Assembly: GCF_006352065.1 (NCBI RefSeq) | Contig: NZ_CP040915.1 | Location: forward strand, 1,426,001-1,490,000 | From: Georgenia yuyongxinii | GTDB lineage: Bacteria; Actinomycetota; Actinomycetes; Actinomycetales; Actinomycetaceae | Direction of reading: 5' to 3' | Length of the DNA: 64,000 bases | In this document: positions 28,164 to 37,833 of the stretch, one piece after another | Numbering within the stretch: the first letter of the stretch is position 1 | How the letters are laid out: every line of letters starts with the position of its first letter | Translations under genes and position numbers: made by a program | The notes under the pieces: generated by a model | What the model was told of the DNA's origin: nothing | Seen by the model: the letters and a program-made list of their open reading frames with translations, nothing else | Database searches by the model: none

Positions 28164-28188
28164 AACCCTGAAGTAGAGGTTGAGGGTT
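28164..28188. promoter_or_regulatory. 25-bp dyad in the ftsZ leader
   Basis: AACCCTGAA (28164-28172) and TTGAGGGTT (28180-28188) form nine-base arms with one mismatch around GTAGAGG, 30 bases before the ftsZ start. It could be a protein operator or an RNA hairpin that controls FtsZ level. Confidence 0.45.
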
Positions 28189-28218
28189 GGCTCGAGGATG
28201 ACGACGAGAGGGACCGAC

Positions 28219-29481
28219 GTGGCGGCACCGCAGAACTACCTGGCAGTGATCAAGGTGGTGGGCATCGGCGGTGGCGGCGTGAACGCCGTCAACCGGATGA
28301 TCGAAGTCGGTCTGAAGGGCGTGGAGTTCATCGCCATCAACACCGACGCGCAGGCCCTGCTCATGTCCGATGCGGACGTCAAGCTCGACGTCGGCCGCGA
28401 GCTGACCCGCGGGCTGGGCGCCGGCGCCGATCCCGAGGTCGGCAAGAAGGCCGCCGAGGACCATGCGGAGGACATCGAGGAGGTCCTGCGCGGGGCCGAC
28501 ATGGTCTTCGTGACCGCTGGCGAGGGTGGCGGCACCGGCACCGGAGGCGCGCCCGTCGTCGCGCGCATCGCCCGGAGCCTCGGTGCGCTGACCATCGGCG
28601 TCGTCACCCGGCCGTTCACCTTCGAGGGGCGGCGCCGCTCCGTCCAGGCCGACTCCGGCATCGACGCCCTGCGTGCCGAGGTCGACACCCTCATCGTCAT
28701 CCCCAACGACCGGCTGCTCTCGATCAGCGACCGCGGCGTCTCCGTCCTGGACGCCTTCAAGTCCGCCGACCAGGTGCTCCTCTCCGGCGTCCAGGGCATC
28801 ACCGACCTCATCACCACCCCGGGCCTGATCAACCTCGACTTCGCCGACGTGAAGTCCGTCATGCAGGGCGCGGGCAGCGCGCTCATGGGCATCGGCTCGG
28901 CACGCGGCGAGGACCGCGCCGTCCAGGCCTCCGAGCTGGCGATCTCCTCGCCGCTGCTCGAGGCCAGCATCGACGGCGCGCACGGTGTGCTGCTGTCCAT
29001 CCAGGGTGGCTCCGACCTCGGTCTGTTCGAGATCCACGAGGCCGCCCGCCTGGTCCAGGAGGCCGCCCACCCCGAGGCCAACATCATCTTCGGCGCGGTC
29101 ATCGACGACGCGCTGGGCGACGAGGTCCGCGTGACCGTCATCGCCGCCGGCTTCGACGAGGGCAGCGGCCCGTCCTCCAGCGGCAAGCTCGCCAGCCGGA
29201 TCAACCCCGCCGCTGCGGCGCCCGCGGCTCCGGCCGTCGTGACTCCCAGCGAGCCGGCGCCGGAGCTCAGCGAGCCCACCCACCGCGCCGCGCCCAGCCC
29301 GGCCGAGCCCGTGCCGGCGCCCCTGGCCCCGGAGCCGGTGGCCGAGCCGGTGCCGGCCTTCATCGGCGCCGACGGGGAGTTCCCGCGGACCCGGTCCTTC
29401 GAGGTCCCGCGGGTCTTCGACGAGGAGCCGGTGCGCGCCCGCCGCGACGAGGACCTGGACATCCCCGACTTCCTCAAGTGA
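28219..29481 (+). CDS. ftsZ: cell division tubulin homologue FtsZ
   Basis: A 420-residue GTPase that polymerises into the Z-ring. The N-terminus [20 protein letters not shown] is the standard actinobacterial form and selects GTG 28219 (GAGAGGGA lies just upstream); an in-frame ATG at 28198 is a longer alternative. The tubulin signature [11 protein letters not shown], the T7 loop [19 protein letters not shown] and the conserved [10 protein letters not shown] are present. A Pro/Ala-rich linker (about 325-385) leads to the C-terminal peptide [11 protein letters not shown], the docking site for SepF and other partners. The stop overlaps pgeF by GTGA. Confidence 0.98.
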   Translation: MAAPQNYLAVIKVVGIGGGGVNAVNRMIEVGLKGVEFIAINTDAQALLMSDADVKLDVGRELTRGLGAGADPEVGKKAAEDHAEDIEEVLRGADMVFVTAGEGGGTGTGGAPVVARIARSLGALTIGVVTRPFTFEGRRRSVQADSGIDALRAEVDTLIVIPNDRLLSISDRGVSVLDAFKSADQVLLSGVQGITDLITTPGLINLDFADVKSVMQGAGSALMGIGSARGEDRAVQASELAISSPLLEASIDGAHGVLLSIQGGSDLGLFEIHEAARLVQEAAHPEANIIFGAVIDDALGDEVRVTVIAAGFDEGSGPSSSGKLASRINPAAAAPAAPAVVTPSEPAPELSEPTHRAAPSPAEPVPAPLAPEPVAEPVPAFIGADGEFPRTRSFEVPRVFDEEPVRARRDEDLDIPDFLK

Positions 29482-30266
29482 TCCTCTGGGGCGAGCTCGG
29501 TCCCGGTGCGCGAGGTGGGTTCACCACGCGCGCCGTGGGCAACCTCGCCCTCCACGTCGGGGACGACCCCGCCGCCGTCCGCGGCCACCGCGACCGCCTG
29601 GCGGCCACCCTCGGCGCGCCGGTGGCCTGGATGGACCAGGTCCACGGCGCGGCGGTGCGGGTGGTCGGCGGACAGCCCGGGGACACGTCGGCACCCGGTG
29701 ACTCGGTGGGGGAGTGCGACGGGCTCGTCGCCACCTCGGCGGGCCGGCCGGATACCGCTGCCGCGGCCGTCGGCGTCCTCGTCGCCGACTGCGTCCCGGT
29801 GCTGCTCGCCGCCGCCGACGGCACCGTCGTCGCCGCCGCCCACGTGGGCCGTCAGGGGCTCGTCCGCGGTGTGCTCGAGGTCACCCTCGCCCGCCTCGCC
29901 GAGCACGGTGTGCCCGCGGACGCGCTGTACGCCGCCGTCGGGCCCAGCATCTGCGGGCGCTGCTACGAGGTGCCCACCCAGCTGCGTGACGACGTCGCCG
30001 CCGCGGTGCCCGGGACGGCCGCGACGACGTCGTGGGGCACCCCCGCCCTGGACCTCCCGGCCGGCGTCCTGCACACGCTCGCCGGCGCCGGTGTCACCCG
30101 CGTCCACCACCTCGCCCTGTGCACGCGCGAGGACGACCGGTTCTACTCCTACCGCCGGGCCGGCCCGGCGGCCGGTAACCGTACCGGCCGGTTCGCCGGC
30201 GTGGTCCGCACGGGCGGCGTCGTCCCTGTGAGGGTCCCCGGGGGTAGGGTGCGACACGCCGTCTGA
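29478..30266 (+). CDS. pgeF: peptidoglycan editing factor / laccase-domain protein (YfiH, PgeF)
   Basis: A 262-residue DUF152 (YfiH/PgeF) protein. Family members act on purine nucleosides, and in E. coli PgeF prevents misincorporation of serine in place of L-alanine in the muropeptide. Landmarks are [40 protein letters not shown] with the zinc Cys, [12 protein letters not shown] and [14 protein letters not shown]. The usual HAGWRG metal motif here reads HVGRQG, keeping the His. GTG overlaps the ftsZ stop. The PLP-binding yggS gene usually found next is missing: only 94 bases separate this gene from sepF. Confidence 0.9.
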   Translation: MILWGELGPGARGGFTTRAVGNLALHVGDDPAAVRGHRDRLAATLGAPVAWMDQVHGAAVRVVGGQPGDTSAPGDSVGECDGLVATSAGRPDTAAAAVGVLVADCVPVLLAAADGTVVAAAHVGRQGLVRGVLEVTLARLAEHGVPADALYAAVGPSICGRCYEVPTQLRDDVAAAVPGTAATTSWGTPALDLPAGVLHTLAGAGVTRVHHLALCTREDDRFYSYRRAGPAAGNRTGRFAGVVRTGGVVPVRVPGGRVRHAV

Positions 30267-30360
30267 CGTGCTGCGACGCGTGCGGGGCCTGGTCTAGCGT
30301 CGGCAGGGACGGATCGGCGTGACCAGCGTCCGGCCGGCGGATGAGCGACGAGGAGCAGCG

Positions 30361-30849
30361 ATGGCCGGAACAATGCGCAAGATGATGGAGTACCTGTCCC
30401 TGGCCGAGCCCGAGGACGAGCAGTACGAGGACGGCCCCGAGGCCGAGACCTACCGCGAGGAGGACGCCGTGCGAGCGGACGTGACCGAGCGCAGCGAGCA
30501 CCGCGCGGAGGTCACCCCGATCTCCCGCGCCGCCGTCCTGCACACGGAGGAGGCCCCGGCCGTGGAGGACCTGCGTCGCATCGTCACGGTGCACCCCGCG
30601 ACCTACCACGAGGCCCGGGTCATCGGCGAGGCGTTCCGCGAGGGCACGCCGGTCATCATGAACCTGACCGGGATGAGCGAGACCGAGGCCAAGCGCATGG
30701 TCGACTTCTCCGCTGGCCTGATCTTCGGACTTCGTGGCACCATCGAGCGGGTGACCAACCGTGTCTTCCTGCTCTCACCCGCCACCGTCGAGGTCGAGTC
30801 CGGCCGTCCCGACGACCGGTCCCCGGACCGGATCTTCAACCAGAGCTGA
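30361..30849 (+). CDS. sepF: Z-ring membrane anchor SepF
   Basis: A 162-residue SepF. The N-terminal amphipathic helix ([16 protein letters not shown]) binds membrane, an acidic linker follows (about 17-72), and the C-terminal globular SepF domain shows [52 protein letters not shown] and [15 protein letters not shown]. It tethers FtsZ filaments by their C-terminal peptide; actinobacteria lack FtsA, so SepF is their main anchor. ATG 30361 has GAGGAG nine bases upstream. A TAGCGT at 30295-30300 may be a local -10. Confidence 0.97.
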   Translation: MAGTMRKMMEYLSLAEPEDEQYEDGPEAETYREEDAVRADVTERSEHRAEVTPISRAAVLHTEEAPAVEDLRRIVTVHPATYHEARVIGEAFREGTPVIMNLTGMSETEAKRMVDFSAGLIFGLRGTIERVTNRVFLLSPATVEVESGRPDDRSPDRIFNQS

Positions 30850-30852
30850 GTC

Positions 30853-31140
30853 TTGAACACCATCTTCGCGGTCATCGCCTTCCTGCTCCTGCTCTACATG
30901 CTCGTCCTCATCGCGAGGCTGGTGTTCGACTGGATCCAGGTCTTCGCCCGTACCTGGCGGCCCACGGGACCCGTGCTCGTGCTCGCCAACGGTGTCTACG
31001 CGCTGACCGACCCGCCCCTGCGCGCCCTGCGGCGCCTCATCCCGCCGCTGCGCCTGGGGCAGATCTCGATCGACCTGGGCTTCCTAGTCCTGTTTTTGGC
31101 CGTCTCGATCCTGCGCGGCGTTTTCGCCGGACTTTCCTGA
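30853..31140 (+). CDS. YggT-family membrane protein
   Basis: A 95-residue integral membrane protein with two helices (about 3-24 and 73-92) separated by the conserved YggT loop ALTDPPLRALRRLIPPLRLGQISIDLG. Family members lie next to sepF and divIVA across Gram-positive bacteria; a role in envelope organisation or osmotic stress is suggested but unproven. The start is TTG at 30853, three bases after the sepF stop, which implies coupling. No Shine-Dalgarno is evident apart from a weak GAG run inside sepF. Confidence 0.92.
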   Translation: MNTIFAVIAFLLLLYMLVLIARLVFDWIQVFARTWRPTGPVLVLANGVYALTDPPLRALRRLIPPLRLGQISIDLGFLVLFLAVSILRGVFAGLS

Positions 31141-31259
31141 GACGCCCTGCGGCCGATACTGTTCGGTCAAGTCCTCCTGACGGTCCGCTACGGTTGCTTC
31201 CGTGGGCAGCGGGTCCCAGGCCCACAGAAGAACGACACACGACACCGAGGTGACGACTA

Positions 31260-31868
31260 ATGGCGCTGCTCACGGCAGATGACGTCCTCAACAAGAAGTT
31301 CCAGCCCACGAAGTTCCGTGAGGGCTACGACCAGGACGAGGTCGACGACTTCCTTGACGAGGTGGTCAACACGCTGCGTGTGGTGGCCGGGGAGAACGAG
31401 GAGCTCAAGGCCAAGCTGGCGGCCGCCGAGCGCCGCGTGACCGAGTTGAGCCGCGGCGAGGGGGCTGCCCGCCCCGCCGCCGAGGAGGTCCAGCCCGAGC
31501 CCGCCCCGGCGGCGCCCGCTGCGGCCCCCGCCTACGCCGCCCCGACCGCCGGCTCCGCCTCGGAGCCCGAGTCCGCCACCGGCATGCTCGCCCTGGCCCA
31601 GCGCCTGCACGACGAGTACGTGCGCAACGGCAAGGAGGAGGGTGAGCGGATCGTCGGCGAGGCCCAGCTCGAGGGCCAGCGGATCGTCAAGGAGGCCGAG
31701 GACCAGCACAACCGGACCCTCACCCAGCTCGAGCAGGAGCGCTCGCTCCTCGAGCGCAAGATCGACGAGCTGCGCACCTTCGAGCGCGACTACCGCACGC
31801 GCCTGAAGAGCTACCTCGAGTCGCTCCTGAGCAATGTCGAGGGCGGCGCCCGCGCCGAGGCCCTCTAG
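31260..31868 (+). CDS. wag31: polar growth protein DivIVA (Wag31)
   Basis: A 202-residue coiled-coil scaffold that recognises curved membrane and marks growing poles and septa. The N-terminal lipid-binding domain is ADDVLNKKFQPTKFREGYDQDEVDDFLDEV, followed by a first coiled coil, an Ala/Pro-rich linker (about 70-115) and a second coiled coil with MLALAQRLHDEYVRNGKEEGERIV through FERDYRTRLKSYLESLL. ATG has GAGG about nine bases upstream. A 119-base gap separates it from yggT, so it may have its own promoter. It closes the dcw cluster with a 20-bp class hairpin. Confidence 0.97.
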   Translation: MALLTADDVLNKKFQPTKFREGYDQDEVDDFLDEVVNTLRVVAGENEELKAKLAAAERRVTELSRGEGAARPAAEEVQPEPAPAAPAAAPAYAAPTAGSASEPESATGMLALAQRLHDEYVRNGKEEGERIVGEAQLEGQRIVKEAEDQHNRTLTQLEQERSLLERKIDELRTFERDYRTRLKSYLESLLSNVEGGARAEAL

Positions 31869-31880
31869 GCCCACCCGCAG

Positions 31881-31921
31881 ACGACGGCGGTGACGACCCG
31901 GTGGGTCGTCACCGCCGTCGT
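31881..31921 (+). terminator. very strong terminator at the end of the dcw cluster
   Basis: A perfect 19-bp stem (31881-31899 with 31903-31921) with a three-base loop GGT, 12 bases after wag31. It isolates the dcw cluster from lspA, whose start lies 21 bases beyond. Confidence 0.85.
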
Positions 31922-31941
31922 TCATGGGACACTTCCCCTCG

Positions 31942-32535
31942 ATGGACAACCAGCCTGCCTCCCCGCCCGTCGCACCCGCCCGACGCCGCCGCCGCCTGGT
32001 GCTGCTGGTCGTCCTGACCGTGGCGATCGCCGTCGTCGACCAGGCGACGAAGTACCTCGCCGAGGCGCGCCTGACCCGGGGCGAGGTCACCCCGCTGCTC
32101 GGTGACCTCCTCGGCCTGCAGCTCATCTACAACCCCGGGGCCGCCTTCTCCCTGGCCACCGGCATGACCTGGATCTTCACGATCGTCTCCGTGGTCGTCA
32201 TCGTGGTCGTCGCGCGCATCGCCCGCCGGCTCGGGTCGGCGTGGTGGGCGGTCGCGCTCGGCATGCTCCTGGGAGGCTGCCTGGGCAACCTCTACGACCG
32301 GCTCTTCCGCGAGCCCGGCTTCCCCGAGGGGCACGTCGTCGACTTCATCAGCTACGGCGGATACTTCATCGGCAACGTGGCCGACATCGCCATCGTCGGG
32401 GCCGCGATCCTCATCGCGCTCCTCGCGGTGCGCGGGCGCGAGGTGGACGGATCCCTCGCGGCCCACCGGCACGAGACGGAGCCGGCCGCGAACGGCGCGG
32501 AGGCCGCCGCGGGCCGGGGCACCCACGATGCCTGA
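31942..32535 (+). CDS. lspA: lipoprotein signal peptidase (SPase II)
   Basis: A 197-residue aspartic membrane protease that cleaves prolipoproteins before the lipidated Cys. Four helices are seen. Family motifs are [34 protein letters not shown] with the first catalytic Asp and [20 protein letters not shown] with the second. The C-terminus has a 35-residue hydrophilic tail. ATG at 31942 was preferred; an in-frame ATG at 31924 lies within three bases of the terminator stem. Neither has a good Shine-Dalgarno, so the start is uncertain. It overlaps the next gene by eight bases. Confidence 0.94.
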   Translation: MDNQPASPPVAPARRRRRLVLLVVLTVAIAVVDQATKYLAEARLTRGEVTPLLGDLLGLQLIYNPGAAFSLATGMTWIFTIVSVVVIVVVARIARRLGSAWWAVALGMLLGGCLGNLYDRLFREPGFPEGHVVDFISYGGYFIGNVADIAIVGAAILIALLAVRGREVDGSLAAHRHETEPAANGAEAAAGRGTHDA

Positions 32536-33460
32536 GACCCGCTCCCTGCCCGTCCCCGACGGCCTCGCCGGCGAACGGGTCGACGCCGGCCTCGCCCGGC
32601 TGCTCGGGTTCTCCCGCACGCGCGCCGCCGAGCTCGCCACCGCGGGCCACGTGACCCTCGACGGGCGCGCCCTGGGCAAGTCCGACCGGCTCGTGGCGGA
32701 CGGCTGGCTCGTGGTCACGCTGCCCGACGTCGCCCCCGCCACCACCGCGGCCCCGGTGGCCGTCGAGGGCATGGAGATCCGGTTCGAGGACGACGACGTC
32801 GTCGTGGTCGACAAGCCCGTCGGCGTCGCCGCGCACCCCAGCCCCGGCTGGGACGGGCCCACCGTCGTCGGTGCGCTGGCCGCCGCCGGGCACCGCGTCT
32901 CCACCTCCGGGCCGGCCGAGCGGCAGGGCGTCGTGCACCGCCTCGACGTCGGCACCTCCGGGCTCATGGTCGTCGCGAAGTCCGAGCTCGCCTACACGGT
33001 GCTCAAGCGGGCCTTCAAGGAACGCACCGTCGAGAAGGTCTACCACGCGCTCGTCCAGGGCCACCCCGACCCCTCGGCCGGCACCATCGACGCCCCCATC
33101 GGCCGCCATCCCGTCCAGGACTACAAGATGGCCGTGGTCGCCGGGGGCAAGGAGTCCGTCACCCACTACGAGACCCTCGAGGCGATGCCCGGGGCGTCGC
33201 TGCTGGAGGTGCACCTGGAGACCGGGCGCACCCACCAGATCCGCGTCCACGCCGCCGCGGTACGGCACCCGTGCGTGGGCGACCTCACCTACGGCGCCGA
33301 CCCGCGCCTGGCGCAGCGGCTGGGCCTGACCCGCCAGTGGCTCCACGCCGTGCGGCTCGGCTTCGACCACCCCAGGGGCCAGTGGATGCAGGTGACCAGC
33401 CCCTATCCCGAGGACCTCGCCTCGGCCCTGGAGAGGATGCGCGAGGGCACCCTGCGATGA
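32528..33460 (+). CDS. RluA-family 23S rRNA/tRNA pseudouridine synthase (RluD-like)
   Basis: A 310-residue pseudouridine synthase. An N-terminal S4 RNA-binding domain ([31 protein letters not shown]) precedes the catalytic domain with [15 protein letters not shown], the catalytic-Asp motif [20 protein letters not shown], and [27 protein letters not shown]. Domain order and length fit RluD, which modifies helix 69 of 23S rRNA, but the exact target cannot be read from sequence. It is co-directional and overlapping with lspA upstream and the acetyltransferase downstream, the usual lspA-rluD pair. Confidence 0.94.
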   Translation: MPETRSLPVPDGLAGERVDAGLARLLGFSRTRAAELATAGHVTLDGRALGKSDRLVADGWLVVTLPDVAPATTAAPVAVEGMEIRFEDDDVVVVDKPVGVAAHPSPGWDGPTVVGALAAAGHRVSTSGPAERQGVVHRLDVGTSGLMVVAKSELAYTVLKRAFKERTVEKVYHALVQGHPDPSAGTIDAPIGRHPVQDYKMAVVAGGKESVTHYETLEAMPGASLLEVHLETGRTHQIRVHAAAVRHPCVGDLTYGADPRLAQRLGLTRQWLHAVRLGFDHPRGQWMQVTSPYPEDLASALERMREGTLR

Positions 33461-34005
33461 GCGGCACACCTACGCACCCGGGCGGCGAGCCCGTCGTGCT
33501 GGACGACGGCGCCCCGGACGGCGTCGCCGTCGTGCGCGTGACCACCCGCGAGCAGCTCGAGCAGGCGTGGGAGGTACGCATGGAGGTCTTCGTCGACGAG
33601 CAGCAGGTGCCCACCGAGGAGGAGATCGACGACCTCGACACCGCCGCGACCACCTCCCACGTCCTCGCCGTCGACACCGCCACCGGCGCGGTGATCGGCA
33701 CCGCTCGGCTCCTCTCCGAGGCGGACCACCCCGGCGAGGTGCACCTCGGCCGGCTGGCGGTGCGCGCCGCGGCCCGGAGCCGTGGTGTCGGCGCCCGACT
33801 GGTCGTCGCCATCGAGGGTCTGGCCCTTGCCGAGCACGCCGTGCGGGGTGCGGCGCCCGGCACGCTCGCCGTCACCGTGGTGCTCTCCGCGCAGGAGGCC
33901 GCGATGGGTTTCTACGCGCGGCTGGGCTACGCGGTGGTCAACGGCGAGCGGTACCTCGACGCCGGCATCTGGCACCAGGACATGGCCCACACGGTCGCCT
34001 CCTGA
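33457..34005 (+). CDS. GNAT-family N-acetyltransferase
   Basis: A 182-residue acetyl-CoA dependent acetyltransferase of the ElaA-like/GNAT type. [23 protein letters not shown] is the N-terminal signature, [22 protein letters not shown] forms the core strands, and [15 protein letters not shown] is the acetyl-CoA pyrophosphate loop (R-x-x-G-x-G/A). [26 protein letters not shown] is the C-terminal motif B. Substrate unknown. ATGA overlap with the pseudouridine synthase indicates co-translation. dnaE follows after 85 bases with its own promoter. Confidence 0.9.
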   Translation: MSGTPTHPGGEPVVLDDGAPDGVAVVRVTTREQLEQAWEVRMEVFVDEQQVPTEEEIDDLDTAATTSHVLAVDTATGAVIGTARLLSEADHPGEVHLGRLAVRAAARSRGVGARLVVAIEGLALAEHAVRGAAPGTLAVTVVLSAQEAAMGFYARLGYAVVNGERYLDAGIWHQDMAHTVAS

Positions 34006-34077
34006 GGCTCCAGAAGGGGTGTGGGACGCGCCGCGCGTGACACACCGGCGCGTCCCAGCACTGTCGGTGGGCCGACC

Positions 34078-34083
34078 TAGACT
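34078..34083 (+). promoter_or_regulatory. leaderless -10 element of dnaE
   Basis: TAGACT ends seven bases before the dnaE ATG (34091), so the transcript should begin at the start codon; no Shine-Dalgarno is present. The 14-base string CTAGACTGACCCGC (34077-34090) is repeated exactly before pheS (62835-62848). Confidence 0.55.
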
Positions 34084-34090
34084 GACCCGC

Positions 34091-37000
34091 ATGGCTGCCG
34101 GTGGATCTGAAGACTTCGTTCACCTCCACGTGCACACCGAGTACTCGATGCTCGACGGCGCCGCGAAGCTCGACCCGCTCTTCGCCGAGGTGGACCGGCT
34201 GGGCCAGAAGGCCATCGCCATGACCGACCACGGCTACATGTTCGGGGCCTTCGACTTCTGGAACAAGGCCAAGAGCGCCGGCATCAAGCCGATCATCGGC
34301 GTCGAGGCCTACCTCACGCCCGGCACCGCCCGGGCGGACAAGACGCGGGTGCGCTGGGGCGACGAGTCCCAGTCCGACGACGACGTCTCGGCGCGCGGCT
34401 CGTACACCCACATGACCATGCTCGCCAGCACCACCGAGGGCATGCACAACCTCTTCCGGATGGCCTCCCTCGCCTCCCTCGACGGGCAGATGGGCAAGGC
34501 CCCGCGGATGGACCGCGAGCTGCTCACCACCTACGGCAAGGGCCTGATCGCCACCACCGGCTGCCCCTCCGGCGAGGTCCAGACCCGCATCCGGCTGGGC
34601 CAGTACGACGAGGCGCGCCGCGCCGCCGCCGAGTTCCAGGACATCTTCGGCAAGGAGAACTACTACGTCGAGCTGATGCAGCACGGGCTCGACATCGAGT
34701 CCCGCGTCATCCCGGACCTGCTGCGCCTGTCGAAGGACATCGGCGCTCCGCTGCTGGCCACCAACGACTCCCACTACGTCAAGGCCGAGGACCACACCAC
34801 GCACGACGCGCTGCTGTGCATCAACTCCGGCTCGGTCCTGGCCGACCCGAACCGGTTCCGGTTCACCGGGGACACCTACTACGTCCGCCCGGCAGCCGAG
34901 ATGCGCGAGGTCTGGCGCGACCACCCCGACGCCTGCGACAACACCCTCGTCGTGGCCGAGCAGTGCGACGTCACTTTCCGCACCACCCGCGACGGCGCCA
35001 ACTACATGCCGGTCTTCGAGGTGCCCGCGGGGGAGGACGAGCACTCCTGGTTCGTCAAGGAGGTCGAGCGGGGCCTGCACTACCGGTTCCCGAACGGCAT
35101 CCCGGACGACGTGCGCAAGCAGGGCGAGTACGAGGTCGGCATCATCACCCAGATGGGCTTCCCGGGGTACTTCCTCGTCGTCGCCGACTACATCCGGTGG
35201 GCCAAGGAGCAGGGCATCCGCGTGGGGCCGGGCCGTGGCTCCGGTGCCGGGTCGATGGTCGCCTACGCGATGCGCATCACCGACCTCAACCCCCTCGAGC
35301 ACGGGCTGATCTTCGAGCGGTTCCTCAACCCGGACCGTGTGTCCATGCCCGACTTCGACGTCGACTTCGACGAGCGCCGGCGCGGAGAGGTCATCGACTA
35401 CGTCACCAAGAAGTACGGCGACGACCGCGTCGCCCAGGTGGTCACGTACGGCACGATCAAGGCCAAGCAGGCCCTGAAGGACTCCTCCCGGGTGCTCGGG
35501 TACCCCTACGCGATGGGGGAGAAGCTCACCAAGGCGATGCCGCCGACCATCATGGGCAAGGACATCACCCTCCAGGGCATCTTCGACCCCAAGGACAAGC
35601 GCTACGCCGAGGCCGAGGAGTTCCGGCAGGTCTACAACGCCGATCCCGAGGCGCAGAAGATCGTGGCCACGGCGCAGGGGCTCGAGGGCATCAAGCGGCA
35701 GTGGGGCGTGCACGCCTGCGCCGTGATCATGTCCTCCCACCCGCTGATGGACATCATCCCGCTCATGCGCCGCCCGCAGGACGGGGCGATCATCACGCAG
35801 TTCGACTACCCCACCTGCGAGGGCCTCGGCCTGCTGAAGATGGACTTCCTCGGCCTGCGCAACCTCACGGTCCTCGACGACGCGCTGAGCAACATCGTGG
35901 CCAACGGCAAGGAGGCGCCGGACCTCGAGCGCCTCACGCTGGACGACCCCGACACCTACGCCCTGCTCGCCCGCGGCGACACCCTCGGCGTGTTCCAGCT
36001 CGACGGCGGCGGCATGCGCACCCTGCTGCGCCTCATGCGCCCCGACAACTTCGAGGACATCTCCGCCGTCGGCGCCCTGTACCGCCCCGGCCCGATGGGC
36101 GCGAACTCGCACACCAACTACGCGCTGCGCAAGAACGGCCAGCAGAAGATCGAGCCGATCCACCCCGAGCTCGAGGAGCCGCTCCAGGACATCCTCGGCA
36201 CGACCTACGGCCTGATCGTCTACCAGGAGCAGGTCATGGCGATCGCGCAGAAGGTCGCCGGGTTCACGCTCGGCCAGGCCGACCTGCTGCGCCGAGCCAT
36301 GGGCAAGAAGAAGAAGTCGGAGCTGGACAAGCAGTTCGCCGGCTTCGAGGCGGGCATGCTCGAGCGCGGCTTCTCCAAAGCCGCCGTCAAGACCCTCTGG
36401 GACATCCTGCTGCCGTTCTCCGACTACGCCTTCAACAAGGCGCACTCGGCGGCCTACGGCGTCGTCTCGTACTGGACCGGCTACCTCAAGGCGAACTTCC
36501 CGGTCGAGTACATGGCGGCCCTGCTGACCTCGACGCAGGACAACAAGGACAAGCTCGGGATGTACCTGGCGGAGTGCCGCCACATGGGCATCACCGTGCT
36601 GCCCCCGGACGTCAACACCTCCGCCGCGAACTTCACCCCCGTCGGCGACGACATCCGCTTCGGCCTAGCGGGCATCCGCAACGTCGGCGCGAACGTGGTC
36701 CAGGCGATCCTCGCGACCCGGGAGAAGGGCGACTTCACCGCCTTCACCGACTTCCTCGACAAGGTGCCGGTCGTGGTGTGCAACAAGCGCACCATCGAGT
36801 CCCTCGTCAAGGCCGGCGCGTTCGACTCCCTCGGGCACACCCGCCGGGCGCTGGTCGCCCGCCACGAGGAGGCGATCGACGCCGTCGTCGACGTCAAGCG
36901 CAACGAGGCCGTGGGCCAGTTCGACCTCTTCGCCGCGCTGGGCGGCGACGACGCGGCGGGCGCCGGGTTCACCGTCGAGATCCCCGACCTGCCCGAGTGG

Positions 37001-37636
37001 GACAAGAAGCAGAAGCTGACCTTCGAGCGGCAGATGCTCGGGCTGTACGTGTCCGACCACCCCCTCGCCGGGCTCGAGCACGTGCTCCAGCGGGCGGCGG
37101 ACACCCAGGTCGCGTCGCTGATCGAGGACGACTCGAGGCCCGACGGCGCGAGCGTGAACATCGCGGGCCTGGTCACCACGCTGCAGCGGAAGATGACCAA
37201 GAACGGCAACCCGTGGGCCATCGCCACGGTGGAGGACCTCACCGGCGCCATCGAGGTGCTGTTCTTCCCGCAGACGTTCGCCACCGTCTCCACGGCGCTG
37301 GCCGAGGACACCATCATCACGGTCAAGGGCCGGCTCAACCGCCGCGACGACATCCCCACGATCTACGCCCAGGAGATGACGTTGCCGGACGTCTCCGACC
37401 CCCAGGACGGCCCGGTGAGCCTGACGCTCCCGGCCAACCGGTGCACCGGGCCCGTCGTCGAGCAGCTGCGCGGCATCCTCGTCAACCACCCCGGACCCTC
37501 CGAGGTGCGGCTGCGGCTGACCAGCCCGGGCCGGGCGACCGTGATGAAGCTCGCGGACAACCTGCGGGTGGCGCCGAGCTCGGCGCTGTTCGGGGATCTC
37601 AAGGCCCTCCTCGGGCCGAGCTGCCTGGTGCACTGA
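34091..37636 (+). CDS. dnaE: DNA polymerase III alpha subunit (DnaE1)
   Basis: The 1181-residue replicative polymerase. An N-terminal PHP domain (FVHLHVHTEYSMLDGAAKL, TDHGYMFGAFDF, ATTGCPSGEVQTR) retains the metal-binding His/Asp pattern of an active PHP proofreading site, as in actinobacterial DnaE1. The palm has GPGRGSGAGSMVAY and MPDFDVDFDERRR (about 418-430) with catalytic Asps. The tandem helix-hairpin-helix, the beta-binding region near 920-1000 and an OB-fold (VNIAGLVTTLQRKMTKNGNPWAIATVEDL) follow. The gene starts without a leader. It is followed by a 197-base gap with direct repeats. Confidence 0.98.
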   Translation: MAAGGSEDFVHLHVHTEYSMLDGAAKLDPLFAEVDRLGQKAIAMTDHGYMFGAFDFWNKAKSAGIKPIIGVEAYLTPGTARADKTRVRWGDESQSDDDVSARGSYTHMTMLASTTEGMHNLFRMASLASLDGQMGKAPRMDRELLTTYGKGLIATTGCPSGEVQTRIRLGQYDEARRAAAEFQDIFGKENYYVELMQHGLDIESRVIPDLLRLSKDIGAPLLATNDSHYVKAEDHTTHDALLCINSGSVLADPNRFRFTGDTYYVRPAAEMREVWRDHPDACDNTLVVAEQCDVTFRTTRDGANYMPVFEVPAGEDEHSWFVKEVERGLHYRFPNGIPDDVRKQGEYEVGIITQMGFPGYFLVVADYIRWAKEQGIRVGPGRGSGAGSMVAYAMRITDLNPLEHGLIFERFLNPDRVSMPDFDVDFDERRRGEVIDYVTKKYGDDRVAQVVTYGTIKAKQALKDSSRVLGYPYAMGEKLTKAMPPTIMGKDITLQGIFDPKDKRYAEAEEFRQVYNADPEAQKIVATAQGLEGIKRQWGVHACAVIMSSHPLMDIIPLMRRPQDGAIITQFDYPTCEGLGLLKMDFLGLRNLTVLDDALSNIVANGKEAPDLERLTLDDPDTYALLARGDTLGVFQLDGGGMRTLLRLMRPDNFEDISAVGALYRPGPMGANSHTNYALRKNGQQKIEPIHPELEEPLQDILGTTYGLIVYQEQVMAIAQKVAGFTLGQADLLRRAMGKKKKSELDKQFAGFEAGMLERGFSKAAVKTLWDILLPFSDYAFNKAHSAAYGVVSYWTGYLKANFPVEYMAALLTSTQDNKDKLGMYLAECRHMGITVLPPDVNTSAANFTPVGDDIRFGLAGIRNVGANVVQAILATREKGDFTAFTDFLDKVPVVVCNKRTIESLVKAGAFDSLGHTRRALVARHEEAIDAVVDVKRNEAVGQFDLFAALGGDDAAGAGFTVEIPDLPEWDKKQKLTFERQMLGLYVSDHPLAGLEHVLQRAADTQVASLIEDDSRPDGASVNIAGLVTTLQRKMTKNGNPWAIATVEDLTGAIEVLFFPQTFATVSTALAEDTIITVKGRLNRRDDIPTIYAQEMTLPDVSDPQDGPVSLTLPANRCTGPVVEQLRGILVNHPGPSEVRLRLTSPGRATVMKLADNLRVAPSSALFGDLKALLGPSCLVH

Positions 37637-37671
37637 GCGGCCGCCCCACCCGCCACGCCCGCCTCCTGCCC

Positions 37672-37703
37672 GCGAGATGTCATCTTCTCCGTGAGATGTC
37701 ATC
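37672..37703 (+). repeat. tandem near-palindromic repeat after dnaE
   Basis: GCGAGATGTCATC (37672-37684) and GTGAGATGTCATC (37691-37703) differ at one base and lie 19 bases apart. A related GCGAGATGTCA occurs at 38844-38854. They may be members of a dispersed intergenic repeat. Confidence 0.75.
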
Positions 37704-37806
37704 CTCTGGCGGTGGTTGCGCGTGCGACGCGGCTTGTCCACACGTGGATGTAGGGCTCCCGGCCTTGCCGGACATGTAGGGGTATAAGCGCGCCTCGACC
37801 CACCTG

Positions 37807-37831
37807 CGCACCGGCACGGCCGTCCGGTGCG
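37807..37831. promoter_or_regulatory. inverted repeat just before the decayed sigma-like locus
   Basis: CGCACCGG (37807-37814) and CCGGTGCG (37824-37831) are exact complements around nine bases that contain ACGGCCGT. It ends two bases before the ATG at 37834; it could be an operator or a hairpin hiding the ribosome binding site. Confidence 0.4.
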
Positions 37832-37833
37832 AC

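Noticed and set aside
33938-36583. 881-codon minus-strand frame antisense to dnaE
   Set aside because: Repetitive Val/Leu/Gly/Asp shadow of dnaE codons with no recognisable domain; dnaE on the plus strand is certain.
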